From JBAXEO01 sp964541375 (GTDB taxonomy: Bacteria > Actinomycetota > Coriobacteriia > Anaerosomatales > JAAXUF01): a DNA stretch of 41,440 nucleotides. The notes beneath the pieces were generated by a model. The model did not search any database and had not been told where the DNA came from. It saw nothing but the letters and a program-made list of their open reading frames with translations. Shown piece after piece: positions 16,063 to 24,275 of this stretch. The stretch is from positions 1-41,440 of the forward strand of contig CAZIPT010000012.1 of NCBI GenBank assembly GCA_964541375.1, read 5' to 3'. A program made the translations under genes and the position numbers. Each line of letters begins with the position of its first letter. Positions within the stretch are counted from its first letter, which is position 1.

Positions 16063-17361
16063 TCAATCGCAGCGTTTGTCCATCACACGGGTGCTCTTGC
16101 CGGCCGTCCGCTCCAGGGAACCAGGCTCGACGAGGGTGATCTTGGCGCGCAGCCCCAACACGGACTGAAGCCTGTCGGCAACGTCCTGCTGGAACGCGAC
16201 CATATCCGCCATGATATCCGAAAAGACCTCCTCGGCGATCTCGAGCCTGACTTCGAGGTCGTCCAGACCCTTCTTGCGATCGACGACCACGAGATAGTGC
16301 GGCCTCACGCCTTCGATCTGGAAGATGACATCCTCTATCTGGCTCGGGAAGACGTTCACGCCGCGGATGATGAGCATGTCGTCGGTACGCGACCTGACCT
16401 TGGCCATGCGTGCGAGCGTGCGACCGCACTCGCAACGCTCGGTCGTGACGGTCGTCAGGTCGTGGGTACGGTAGCGCAAGACGGGAAACGCCTCCTTCGT
16501 GAGCGACGTGAAGACGAGTTCTCCCTGCTCACCGGGCGGCACGGGCTCACCTGAGTCCGGATCGACCAGCTCCCAGAGCACGTGATCCTCGGCGATGTGG
16601 AGTCCGCATCCGCACTCGCACTCGCCGCTGACGCCGGGACCCATGACCTCCGACAACCCGTAGTTGTCGGCGGCGCGGATCCCGAGCCGTTGTTCCAGCT
16701 CTCGCTTGGCCGCGTCGGTGCAAGGCTCGCCGCCAAAGAGGCCGAGCCGCAGCCCAAGCGAGCTGAAGTCGACCCCCATCGTCTCGCCGACCTCGGCGAG
16801 GTAGAGGGCGTAGGAGGGCGTCGAAACCAGCACCGTCGTTCCAAAGTCCCGCATCATCATGATGTGGCGCTCTGTGTTGCCGCTACCAGCGGGAATGATG
16901 GTCGCCCCTAGTCGCTCGAGGCCATAGTGCATGCCCCAGCCGCCCGTGAACATCCCGTAGAGGAACGCCATGTCCACAAGATCACCCCTGTGCACCCCGG
17001 CTGAAGCGGCGATACGTGCGGTCAGCTCAGTCCAGGTGTTGATGTCGCCCCTCGTGTAGCCCACGACGATCGGCTTGCCGGTCGTCCCCGACGACGAATG
17101 CAGCCGCACGACCTCATCGAGCGGAACGGCGAACATGCCAAACGGATAGGTGTCCCTGAGTGCACCCTTGTCGGTGAACGGCAACCGCCGCACGTCATCG
17201 AGCGACTTGATGTCCTTGGGGCGCACACCCGACTCGTCGAGCTGTCGACGATAGTGAGGTACGCGTTCGTACACCCACGCCACCGTGGTTTGCAGACGCC
17301 GCAACTGGAGCCTGGCCAGCTCCTCGCGCTCCATGCATTCGTACTCCGCGTTCCAGATCAT
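16063..17361 (-). CDS. paaK: phenylacetate-CoA ligase family enzyme, copy 1
   Basis: AMP-forming arylacetate-CoA ligase. It has the ATP-binding loop HSSSGTTGKPIVVGYT near residue 90, YGLSEVMGPG, LRYRTHDL and the C-terminal RTDDMLIIRGVNVFPSQIE block, all typical of PaaK. The ATG at 17361 overlaps the livF stop by 4 bp and has a GGAGG, giving 432 residues; an 8-codon longer frame is less likely. Placed at the end of the ior-liv cluster, it probably interconverts aryl or branched acyl-CoA and the free acid; the direction in the cell cannot be told. The enzyme carries a CECGCG cysteine group where copy 2 (39961-41268) has CVHQNG. The true substrate may differ from phenylacetate. Confidence 0.88.
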   Translation of the reverse strand: MIWNAEYECMEREELARLQLRRLQTTVAWVYERVPHYRRQLDESGVRPKDIKSLDDVRRLPFTDKGALRDTYPFGMFAVPLDEVVRLHSSSGTTGKPIVVGYTRGDINTWTELTARIAASAGVHRGDLVDMAFLYGMFTGGWGMHYGLERLGATIIPAGSGNTERHIMMMRDFGTTVLVSTPSYALYLAEVGETMGVDFSSLGLRLGLFGGEPCTDAAKRELEQRLGIRAADNYGLSEVMGPGVSGECECGCGLHIAEDHVLWELVDPDSGEPVPPGEQGELVFTSLTKEAFPVLRYRTHDLTTVTTERCECGRTLARMAKVRSRTDDMLIIRGVNVFPSQIEDVIFQIEGVRPHYLVVVDRKKGLDDLEVRLEIAEEVFSDIMADMVAFQQDVADRLQSVLGLRAKITLVEPGSLERTAGKSTRVMDKRCD

Positions 17362-18113
17362 GTGGCGTCGTCCTCCGTCTTCCATGTACCCAGGTAGATC
17401 GTGCGCACCGACTCGTCCTCTATCAGCTGCGAAGCGCTTCCCGAAAGCACGATGCGCCCCGTCCGCATGACGTAACCGCGGTCCGAGTGCTTCAAAGCGA
17501 GTTTGGCGTCCTGCTCCACCAGCAGCATCGTCACCCCTTGCGCCCGAAGGCTCTCGAGCGCCGAGAAGATCTCGGCGATCACCCGGGGAGCAAGTCCGAG
17601 CGAAGGCTCGTCGAGCAGCAGCAACTTCGGGCCGGACATGAGTGCCCGCCCCACGGCGAGCATCTGCTGCTCGCCACCCGAGAGCGTCTCGGCTGACTGA
17701 TCGGAGCGCTCTTTGAGCACCGGGAACAGCTCGTGTACCTTCGCGATGCGCTCGGCAATGGTCGCCTTCCGAGAAGCGCCCGGGGTCGCGTAGGCGCCCA
17801 ACGCTAAGTTGTCGGCAACAGACAGCGGGCCAAACAGCAGGCGCCCCTCCGGCACGAGCGCGATTCCCTCGGCGACCAGTCGCTCGGGGCGGCGCCCGGT
17901 CACCTCGCGCCCACCGAACCGAACGACGCCCGCAGTTGGCGCCACGAGACCTACCACGGCCTTGAGCAGCGTGGACTTGCCGGCGCCATTCGCGCCGATG
18001 AGCGAAACGATCTCGCCCTGGCCCACCGTCAGGTCGACTTCCCGGAGCACGCTGGTTCTACCGTAGCCGGCCTCGAGTCCCGCCACCTCGAGCAGCCGCT
18101 CGTCAGTCGTCAT
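17358..18113 (-). CDS. livF: branched-chain amino acid ABC transporter ATPase LivF
   Basis: One of the two ATPases of a HAAT-type amino acid importer. It has Walker A GANGAGKST, the signature LSGGEQQ, Walker B LLLLDEPSLGLAP and the LVEQDAKLAL segment typical of LivF. The chosen ATG (18113) overlaps the livG end by 11 bp and has GAGGAGG just upstream, giving 251 residues. The longer open frame (to 18206) adds only a basic shadow of livG. Translationally coupled to both neighbours. Confidence 0.94.
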   Translation of the reverse strand: MTTDERLLEVAGLEAGYGRTSVLREVDLTVGQGEIVSLIGANGAGKSTLLKAVVGLVAPTAGVVRFGGREVTGRRPERLVAEGIALVPEGRLLFGPLSVADNLALGAYATPGASRKATIAERIAKVHELFPVLKERSDQSAETLSGGEQQMLAVGRALMSGPKLLLLDEPSLGLAPRVIAEIFSALESLRAQGVTMLLVEQDAKLALKHSDRGYVMRTGRIVLSGSASQLIEDESVRTIYLGTWKTEDDAT

Positions 18114-18876
18114 CAACGGCCTCCTCGCCCAGGTAGGCCGCGATGACCGCCGGGTCCTTTTGAATGAGCCGCGGCGGGCCCTCGGCGATCTTGCGGCCAC
18201 GGTCAAGGACGACGATCTCGTCGGACACCTCCATCACCAAGCCCATGTCGTGTTCAACGATCAGTACGGTGATCCCGGAGTCGCGCACGCGGTAGAGCGC
18301 CTCGATGAGCTCGTGAGTCTCGGTGTTGTTCAGCCCCGCCGCCGGCTCGTCGAGCAACAGCAGCTTCGGGCTGGTCGCGAGTGCTCGAGCGATCTCGACA
18401 AGTCGGCGGATTCCGGCGGGCAGGTCGCCGGCGCGGGTCTCGGACCACTCGTCGATGCCGATCATGCGCAGAAGCCGCGCCCCGTCCTCGGAGGCCGTGC
18501 GCTCCTCGGCGAGAGCGGTCGGCAGCCGGAACGCCGAGGCGACGAAGCCCTGACGCTGGTGCGCCTGAGTGCCGACCATGACGTTTTCGTGAGCAGACAT
18601 GCCCTCGAACAGTTGCGTGTTCTGGAAGGTGCGGGCCATTCCGGCACGAACGACATCACGCGGCCGCATGGTGGTTACCTCTGCGCCGTCGAACAGAACC
18701 GAACCCGTGTCCGGACGCTCGAAACCGGTGATCGCGTTGAAGAGCGTCGACTTTCCGGCCCCGTTCGGCCCGATCAGGGCCTTTATCGTCCGGGAATGCA
18801 CCTCGAACGACACGTCGTCGACGGCGGTCAGGCCGCCGAACCTCTTGGTGACTTCGCGAACGGTGAGGAGACTCAT
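18103..18876 (-). CDS. livG: branched-chain amino acid ABC transporter ATPase LivG
   Basis: Second ATPase of the importer, 257 residues. It shows Walker A GPNGAGKST, the family-typical ARTFQNTQLFEGMSAHENV, LLLLDEPAAGLN and LIVEHDMGLVMEVSD. The ATG at 18876 overlaps the livM stop (ATGA); the open frame extends a further 127 codons only as a shadow of livM. In this family LivG and LivF form the heterodimer that drives the LivHM channel. Confidence 0.95.
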   Translation of the reverse strand: MSLLTVREVTKRFGGLTAVDDVSFEVHSRTIKALIGPNGAGKSTLFNAITGFERPDTGSVLFDGAEVTTMRPRDVVRAGMARTFQNTQLFEGMSAHENVMVGTQAHQRQGFVASAFRLPTALAEERTASEDGARLLRMIGIDEWSETRAGDLPAGIRRLVEIARALATSPKLLLLDEPAAGLNNTETHELIEALYRVRDSGITVLIVEHDMGLVMEVSDEIVVLDRGRKIAEGPPRLIQKDPAVIAAYLGEEAVDDD

Positions 18877-19853
18877 GCACGCTCCCCTCCCCCGCGCCTG
18901 GCGCGAAGCAGCGCACCGATGCCCCCCGGGGCGAACAAGACGACCAGAATGATGGCGAGGCCGTATACATCGGGCTGGTACGACTGCACCATCTGCGCGG
19001 CCTGCCGAGAGATGCCCGGGATAAGGGCGTCCAGGTACTGGAGAAGCGTCAGCAGAACCGCAGCGATGACAGGGCCTGCTAGCGAGCCCGACCCGCCCAC
19101 CACGGTCATCGCGAGGAAAGCCACCGAAGCGGCGACGGTGAAGACGCTCGGCGAAACGAATCCGACGACCGAGGCGTATAGGGCGCCTGCGAGTCCGGCG
19201 AACATCGCCGAGATGACGAAGGCGCGCACCTTCACACCGACCACGTCCACGCCGCATGCCGCTGCCCCGAGTTCACTGCCGTGCAACGCCCTCATCGCTC
19301 GACCGGGTCTGAGCGACACCATGTTTGCAGCCGCAAAGAGCGCGAGACCAGCGACAAGCCAGGTCAGCCAGTACAGACCCGCAGGGGTCTTGATCGCAAA
19401 ACCTCCGACGCTCGGGAAGGGAATCCCAGTGAAGCCGTCGACCCCGCCGGTCACCGGAACCGCCTCGGCGAACGCGAGCGACATGAGCTCTCCGAAGCCG
19501 AGCGTGGCCATCGCGAGATAGTGCCCGCGCAGCCTGAGGCTCGGCAGCGCGAGCACAAGCCCGCCGAGTGCCGAGATCGCACCCGCGGACACGAATGCGA
19601 CGGGCCATGGTGCGTGCGCCTTCACGGTCAGGAACGCGCACGTGTAGGCCCCGATGCCGACGAATGCCGCATGTCCCAGCGATACCTGACCCGCGTAGCC
19701 GAACAGGAGTGCGAGCCCGGTCACGACAAGGACGTTGATTCCAACGTAGGTGAGGACCTTCAGCAGAAAGCGATCGGCGACCAGGAAAGGCAGAACCGCC
19801 ACCAGGACCATCGATAGCACCGGGATCCCAATGCGAACGTATCGGTTCGACAT
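18873..19853 (-). CDS. livM: branched-chain amino acid ABC transporter permease LivM
   Basis: Membrane subunit of about 326 residues with about ten hydrophobic segments. The LFGYAGQVSLGHAAFVGIGAY and LRLRGHYLAMATLGFGE segments are family hallmarks, and AGPVIAAVLL follows near the C terminus. Two starts are possible: GTG 19856 (GTGA overlap with livH) and ATG 19853 (TGATG). The ATG is chosen because of the AAGG seven bases upstream. The stop overlaps livG by 4 bp. Confidence 0.93.
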   Translation of the reverse strand: MSNRYVRIGIPVLSMVLVAVLPFLVADRFLLKVLTYVGINVLVVTGLALLFGYAGQVSLGHAAFVGIGAYTCAFLTVKAHAPWPVAFVSAGAISALGGLVLALPSLRLRGHYLAMATLGFGELMSLAFAEAVPVTGGVDGFTGIPFPSVGGFAIKTPAGLYWLTWLVAGLALFAAANMVSLRPGRAMRALHGSELGAAACGVDVVGVKVRAFVISAMFAGLAGALYASVVGFVSPSVFTVAASVAFLAMTVVGGSGSLAGPVIAAVLLTLLQYLDALIPGISRQAAQMVQSYQPDVYGLAIILVVLFAPGGIGALLRARRGGGERA

Positions 19854-20725
19854 CACACCTTCTCCCTTCTCGGCCCACCGAAGAGTCCTTGTGGACGCAC
19901 GAAGAGGACGGCGAGCAGCACCACGAGCGCCACCGCATCCTTGTAGAGCGGGTTGACGTACCCCGCGGTGAGGCTTTCCAACAGCCCTAGGATCAGCCCG
20001 CCGCCTACCGCCGCGACAGGATTACCCAGTCCGCCGAGAATGGCCGCCGCAAAGCCCTTGACGCCGATACCCGCCCCTACGTCGAACGCCGTCTGCGTCA
20101 GCGGAGCTACGGCAAGCCCTGCCACAGCGCCAAGCCCCGCTGCGAGCGCGAACGACCAGGTCACCATGGTGCGAGTATCGATGCCGACGAGCCGTGCCGC
20201 GTCTCGGTTCAGCGAGGTCGCGGTCATCGCCCGCCCGAATGTCGTCCGTCGATAGAGCAGGACCAGGGCGAGAACCGAGACGAGCGTGATGCCCCAGATC
20301 CACAGGGTTTGTCGCTCGACCGCAGCGCCCAGCACGAAGTGCGATGGCCCGGCGGTGAACGGTGACAGCGGCACTTCGTCCGGGCCGAGCAGATGCAGAA
20401 CGAACTGGCGTATGACGATGGATCCACCAATGGTCACCATGATGATTCGCAGTGGGTCCCCGTCGGCTATCGGCCTGATGGCGAGCACCTCGAACAGCGC
20501 GCCCAGGATGGCGGTACTGACGACCGACAGGGCGATCGCCAACGGAAGCGGTACTCCAAGGCGGACATACACCACGCCGAGCATGCCGCCCAACATGAAG
20601 AACTCCCCCTGCGCGAAGTTGATCGCGCCGGTGGCCGCGTACACGATGGTGAACCCGAGGGCGACCAAGGAATAGATCGACCCGCTCTTCAGGCCCGCAA
20701 TGAGGAACTGCAGCAGAGCCGACAC
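19853..20725 (-). CDS. livH: branched-chain amino acid ABC transporter permease LivH
   Basis: Membrane subunit of 290 residues. It has GSIYSLVALGFTIVYAATGAINFAQGEF (split here for clarity: GSIYSLVALG and INFAQGEF) near the N terminus, and GLGNPVAAVGG with GFAAAILGG towards the C terminus, as in LivH. The start is GTG 20725, 38 bp after the binding-protein gene. With LivM it forms the transport channel for the substrate delivered by the two lipoprotein receptors encoded just upstream. Confidence 0.94.
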   Translation of the reverse strand: MSALLQFLIAGLKSGSIYSLVALGFTIVYAATGAINFAQGEFFMLGGMLGVVYVRLGVPLPLAIALSVVSTAILGALFEVLAIRPIADGDPLRIIMVTIGGSIVIRQFVLHLLGPDEVPLSPFTAGPSHFVLGAAVERQTLWIWGITLVSVLALVLLYRRTTFGRAMTATSLNRDAARLVGIDTRTMVTWSFALAAGLGAVAGLAVAPLTQTAFDVGAGIGVKGFAAAILGGLGNPVAAVGGGLILGLLESLTAGYVNPLYKDAVALVVLLAVLFVRPQGLFGGPRREKV

Positions 20726-20763
20726 TTATCGAGCCACCTGTGCGTCGAGTATCGGAAACGAGG

Positions 20764-21963
20764 TCACTTGACCGGCTCCCACGCGCCGTTGGTGACACGG
20801 TAGAGCGCCAGGTCCTCGGCGGTCAGCCCATTGTGGTTCTTATCGGAGAACGTGAAGACGCCCCCAAAGCCTGTCAGCGCCTTGGTCGCCTCGACGGCCT
20901 TGGTCAGCTCTGCCGGATCGGTAACGCCCTTCGTCCTGCTCAACGCATCCTGCAAGATCGCCAGAGCGTCAAACGCGTGGCCCGCAAAGATGTCCGGAGC
21001 CTCGCCGTAGGCATCAGAGTACCGCTGGCTGAAACCGTCAACGACCTTGAACTCAGGCGTGCCGGTGCCCCAGTTCGATGGCATCAGGCTCTTTCCAGTC
21101 CCGAACACGAATCCATCTGCTGCAGCGCCCGCTCCCTGTGCGAACTCAAGCTTCGCCTGGCCGGAACCGCCGTACAGAGGGGCTACGATGCCCAGGTCCT
21201 TGGCCGCCTTTACGATGGTGGCCCCCTCCTTGCCGGCCGTCCAAATCAACACGGAGTCCGCACCCGAGTTCTTGATCTTGGTCAGCTGGGCCGAGAAGTC
21301 GGTGTCTCCAGGGTTGAACGTCTGGTCAGACACGACGGTGACATTGGCCTTGGGGGCGGCGTCGAGTATCACGGCCCGCCCGTCTTTGCCGTAGCCGCCG
21401 CTATCGCTCAGCACGCCCACCTTGCTGTGGCCGTCCGCAGCAATCTTCTCGATGACGAACGGAACCACGATCGTGTTCGACCAGGGCGTCTGAAACACTT
21501 GCGGGTCGAACTTGGCCGTGACTGCCGTTCCCCCAGCCATCGATATCTGAGGTATCCCAGCACGGTCAACCTCACTGCGGATAGCCATCGACTGGCCCGT
21601 TCCGGTGGCGCCGAGAATGGCAACGACCTTGTCTTGGTCGATGAGCTTGCTCGCGGCCGCAACCGCCTTGGCTTCGTCGGTAGCGTCGTCCTCGATGATC
21701 ATCTCCAGCTTTCGACCAGCGATTCCGCCTTCGCTGTTGATTCGCTTCACCTCAAGCTCCAGTGCCTGCTTCTCTGAAGCGCCTAGAGCGGCGTACGGGC
21801 CGGTCAGAGACAGGATGGCCCCGACCTTGTACGGCTCGGCGGAGCTCGGGCTCGAGGCCTGGCCTGCGCCGCCACTACACCCAGCGGCCATCAGGAGCGC
21901 GGCGCAGAGCGCTGCGGCCGTCAATGAACGAGCAAAGGTCGAGCGTGCCACTTCGTTCACCAT
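20764..21963 (-). CDS. livK: LivK-type substrate-binding lipoprotein, copy 1
   Basis: Extracytoplasmic receptor of the HAAT family, 399 residues. A lipoprotein signal peptide ends in LMAAGC (Cys29), followed by a Ser/Gly-rich linker and the Leu/Ile/Val-binding fold (GAILSLTGPYAALG, then EDDATDEAKAV and ATGTGQS). The ATG at 21963 is chosen; the open frame runs 16 codons further without signal-peptide character. It is closely similar to the protein encoded just upstream, so the two arose by tandem duplication. Ligand is likely a branched or aromatic amino acid; no ligand residues can be read with certainty. Confidence 0.9.
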   Translation of the reverse strand: MVNEVARSTFARSLTAAALCAALLMAAGCSGGAGQASSPSSAEPYKVGAILSLTGPYAALGASEKQALELEVKRINSEGGIAGRKLEMIIEDDATDEAKAVAAASKLIDQDKVVAILGATGTGQSMAIRSEVDRAGIPQISMAGGTAVTAKFDPQVFQTPWSNTIVVPFVIEKIAADGHSKVGVLSDSGGYGKDGRAVILDAAPKANVTVVSDQTFNPGDTDFSAQLTKIKNSGADSVLIWTAGKEGATIVKAAKDLGIVAPLYGGSGQAKLEFAQGAGAAADGFVFGTGKSLMPSNWGTGTPEFKVVDGFSQRYSDAYGEAPDIFAGHAFDALAILQDALSRTKGVTDPAELTKAVEATKALTGFGGVFTFSDKNHNGLTAEDLALYRVTNGAWEPVK

Positions 21964-21977
21964 CCCGTTTCTTGGGT

Positions 21978-22009
21978 GGTCCGAGGGCGGTCGACACCGC
22001 CCCCGGACC
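21978..22009 (-). other. strong intergenic hairpin between the two livK genes
   Basis: A 13 bp stem with a single mismatch: GGTCCG + GGGCGGT pairs with ACCGCCC + CGGACC around a CGAC tetraloop. It is the only strong structure I see inside the ior-liv-paaK run. No U-run follows on the minus strand, so it is more likely an mRNA-stabilising or transcript-segmenting element than an intrinsic terminator. Confidence 0.6.
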
Positions 22010-22024
22010 ACGACTGATTGTCGA

Positions 22025-23233
22025 CTAGGGCGCGATAACCCAAGTGCCGTTCTTGACCTCGTACATGTTCAGGTCATCAGCGGTCATTCCGTTGTGGTCG
22101 GTCGGCGAGTAGGTAAAGGAGCCACCGATACCCGAGAAGGCCTTCGTCTTCTCGATCTGGTCACGCAGAGCCGTGGCCGTCAGGTCACCCTTGACCTGTC
22201 GGGCCGCCTCGACGATCAGGTAGAGCGCGTCGTATGCGTGACCAGCGAAGGTACTCGGGGCCGCGCCGTAGGCCTTGGTGTAGCGGTCCACGAACTCTGT
22301 GGCCGTCTTGTATTCGGGAGTGTCCTTGCCGTAGCTTTCCGGAAGGAGGATCTTGCCTGCGGCGAATCGGAAGCCCTCGGCCGCGTCGCCGGCGCCCTGA
22401 ATGAACTCTTGTCGGGCGTTGCCGTGGCTACCGTAAAGCGGAATCGTGAGCCCGAGCTGTTTGGCGTTCTTGGCGATGATCGCGGCTTCCTTGCCGGAGG
22501 TCCACATGACCACCGCTTCCGCACCCGACTTCTTGATGTTGGTCAGCTGTGCGGTCATGTCGGCATCACCGACGTTGAACGTCTGGTTGGACACGATGGT
22601 GACCCCGGCAGCCGGCGCCTTCGCCGCCAGAACGGCTGCGCCGTCCTTGCCGAACCCTCCGGTGTCGGAGATGACGCCGATCTTGGTGATTCCCTGCTTC
22701 TTGAGGTAGTCGAGCGTGAAGGGGACAACGAGCGTGTTGGACCACGGCGTCTGGAACACGAGCGGATCCAACTTCGCGGTGATCGCCGAACCGCCCGCCA
22801 TCGACAGCTGGGGAATCCCCGCCCGGTCGATTTCGTTGCGTACCGCCATCGACTGCCCTGTGCCGGTGGCACCGATGATGGCGACGACCTTGTCCTGCTC
22901 GATGAGTTTGCTGGCCGCGGCGACCGCCTTGGCCTCGTCGGTCCCATCGTCCTCGAAGATGACCTCGATGGGTCGACCGTTGATTCCGCCAGCCTCGTTG
23001 ATGCGCTTGACTTCCATCTCGATCGTCTTCTTCTCCGGGTCGCCGAGGCCGGCGTAGGTGCCCGTCAAAGAAACGATCGCGCCGATCTTGATCGGCTCGG
23101 CACTGGCTTTCCCAGAACCGTCCTGCCCGGTACCTGAGGTACCAGCCGAGCACCCGACCAGGGTTACCGCGAGGGCAGCGGCCAGCGCAGCCTCAAGCAC
23201 CCCCATTGCGAGCCGCAGTATCCTTCCACGCAT
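22025..23233 (-). CDS. livK: LivK-type substrate-binding lipoprotein, copy 2
   Basis: Second extracytoplasmic receptor, 402 residues. The lipobox is TLVGC (Cys28). The mature part opens with IKIGAIVSLTGTYAGLG and carries EDDGTDEAKAVAAASKLI and the GATGTGQSMAVRNE stretch, near-identical to copy 1 over long runs. The ATG at 23233 has GGGAGGT upstream; the open frame extends 80 codons without resemblance. It is the first liv gene, 38 bp after the ACT-domain gene. The two receptors probably widen the substrate range of a single transporter. Confidence 0.91.
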   Translation of the reverse strand: MRGRILRLAMGVLEAALAAALAVTLVGCSAGTSGTGQDGSGKASAEPIKIGAIVSLTGTYAGLGDPEKKTIEMEVKRINEAGGINGRPIEVIFEDDGTDEAKAVAAASKLIEQDKVVAIIGATGTGQSMAVRNEIDRAGIPQLSMAGGSAITAKLDPLVFQTPWSNTLVVPFTLDYLKKQGITKIGVISDTGGFGKDGAAVLAAKAPAAGVTIVSNQTFNVGDADMTAQLTNIKKSGAEAVVMWTSGKEAAIIAKNAKQLGLTIPLYGSHGNARQEFIQGAGDAAEGFRFAAGKILLPESYGKDTPEYKTATEFVDRYTKAYGAAPSTFAGHAYDALYLIVEAARQVKGDLTATALRDQIEKTKAFSGIGGSFTYSPTDHNGMTADDLNMYEVKNGTWVIAP

Positions 23234-23271
23234 CGTCCTTACCTCCCTGTTCCCCACGCAGGCTCTTCGGT

Positions 23272-23688
23272 TTAGGCCTGCGCAATGACCTCCTGAGTGA
23301 CGAGCACCACCGGCTTGTCCTTGAGAAGCGTCGTCGCCTTGTCGATATCCGCGACGTTGATCACGACATACGTTGAGATCAGCGAGTAAACGTACTCGAT
23401 ATTGACCCCCGCATCCGAGACGACCTTCAGAACGCTCGCGAGCCCTCCGGGCACATCTGGCAGGTCGATGCAAAGGACGTCGCTGACCTTCACGGCGAAG
23501 CCGGCCTCATGCAGTACCGAGCGCCCCTTTTCGGGGTCGTCGAGCACCAGGCGAATGATCCCGTAGTCGGCGGTGTCGGATACCGAGAAGCCGCGAATGC
23601 TCACTCCTGCCTTGCCGAGTGTGTCGGTGACTTCGCTGACTCGGCCGGCCTTGTTCTCGATGAACACGCTCAACTGCTTCACATTCAC
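23272..23688 (-). CDS. tandem ACT-domain regulatory protein, ior-linked
   Basis: A 138-residue protein made of two ACT domains, the second starting at about residue 70 (LCIDLPDVPGGLASVLK). The first carries VKQLSVFIENKAGRVSEVTD. ACT domains usually bind amino acids. The GTG start at 23688 overlaps the iorB stop (GTGA), so it is made with the oxidoreductase. The same type of protein lies beside the second paaK (39520-39954), and such pairs of ACT and paaK genes are known from other anaerobes. Its job, likely sensing an aromatic or branched amino acid, is inferred. Confidence 0.83.
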   Translation of the reverse strand: MNVKQLSVFIENKAGRVSEVTDTLGKAGVSIRGFSVSDTADYGIIRLVLDDPEKGRSVLHEAGFAVKVSDVLCIDLPDVPGGLASVLKVVSDAGVNIEYVYSLISTYVVINVADIDKATTLLKDKPVVLVTQEVIAQA

Positions 23689-24275
23689 AGCGCGCACTCC
23701 CCTTCCCGACACGCCTGCCTGCCCAGCTCGAAGGCACGCAGGTTGGACTCGACAGTATGGGCCGGTACCCGGCCGGTTATTACTTCGCGCCACGACTCCT
23801 CGGCGAACGGCAGCCCCAGGGAGAGCGCCCCCATGAGCACGACGTTGGCGGACTTCGGACTGCCCGCCTCGCATGCCAGTTCGTCGGCGTCGATGAAGAT
23901 CGCGCCTTCATCGGCGAGTATGGCCTCAAGGCCGCGCGGGAGCGGCAGCTCGCCGACAAGCACCGGTAGTGGACTGACCGAGCTCGGATTGACGAGCAGG
24001 CGCCCCTTCGGCTTCACATAGTGGACCCGGCGCATCGCTTCGATCAGCTCGAAAGCGACCAGGTGGTCGACCATGCCCGGATCCGTGACGGGCGAGAGCA
24101 CCTCGTCCCCAAACCGGACGACCGTATCTACGCTTCCGCCTCGCTGGGACATGCCATGCACCTCCGAGAGCTTGACCTCAAGTCCCGATGCAGCAGCCAC
24201 CTTCGCGAGCAGGTCGGCCGCGAGGATGGTCCCCTGGCCTCCTACGCCGCAGAGCATGACGGTCGTCGCGCTCAC
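23685..24275 (-). CDS. iorB: indolepyruvate ferredoxin oxidoreductase, beta subunit
   Basis: Gamma-type domain subunit of the 2-ketoacid:ferredoxin oxidoreductase superfamily, 196 residues. It has GVGGQGTILAADLLA near the N terminus and HGMSQRGGSVDTVVRFG, both characteristic of IorB. With IorA it oxidises indolepyruvate, phenylpyruvate or hydroxyphenylpyruvate to the aryl-acetyl-CoA and reduces ferredoxin. The GTG start overlaps the iorA stop by 4 bp. Confidence 0.94.
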   Translation of the reverse strand: MSATTVMLCGVGGQGTILAADLLAKVAAASGLEVKLSEVHGMSQRGGSVDTVVRFGDEVLSPVTDPGMVDHLVAFELIEAMRRVHYVKPKGRLLVNPSSVSPLPVLVGELPLPRGLEAILADEGAIFIDADELACEAGSPKSANVVLMGALSLGLPFAEESWREVITGRVPAHTVESNLRAFELGRQACREGECAL

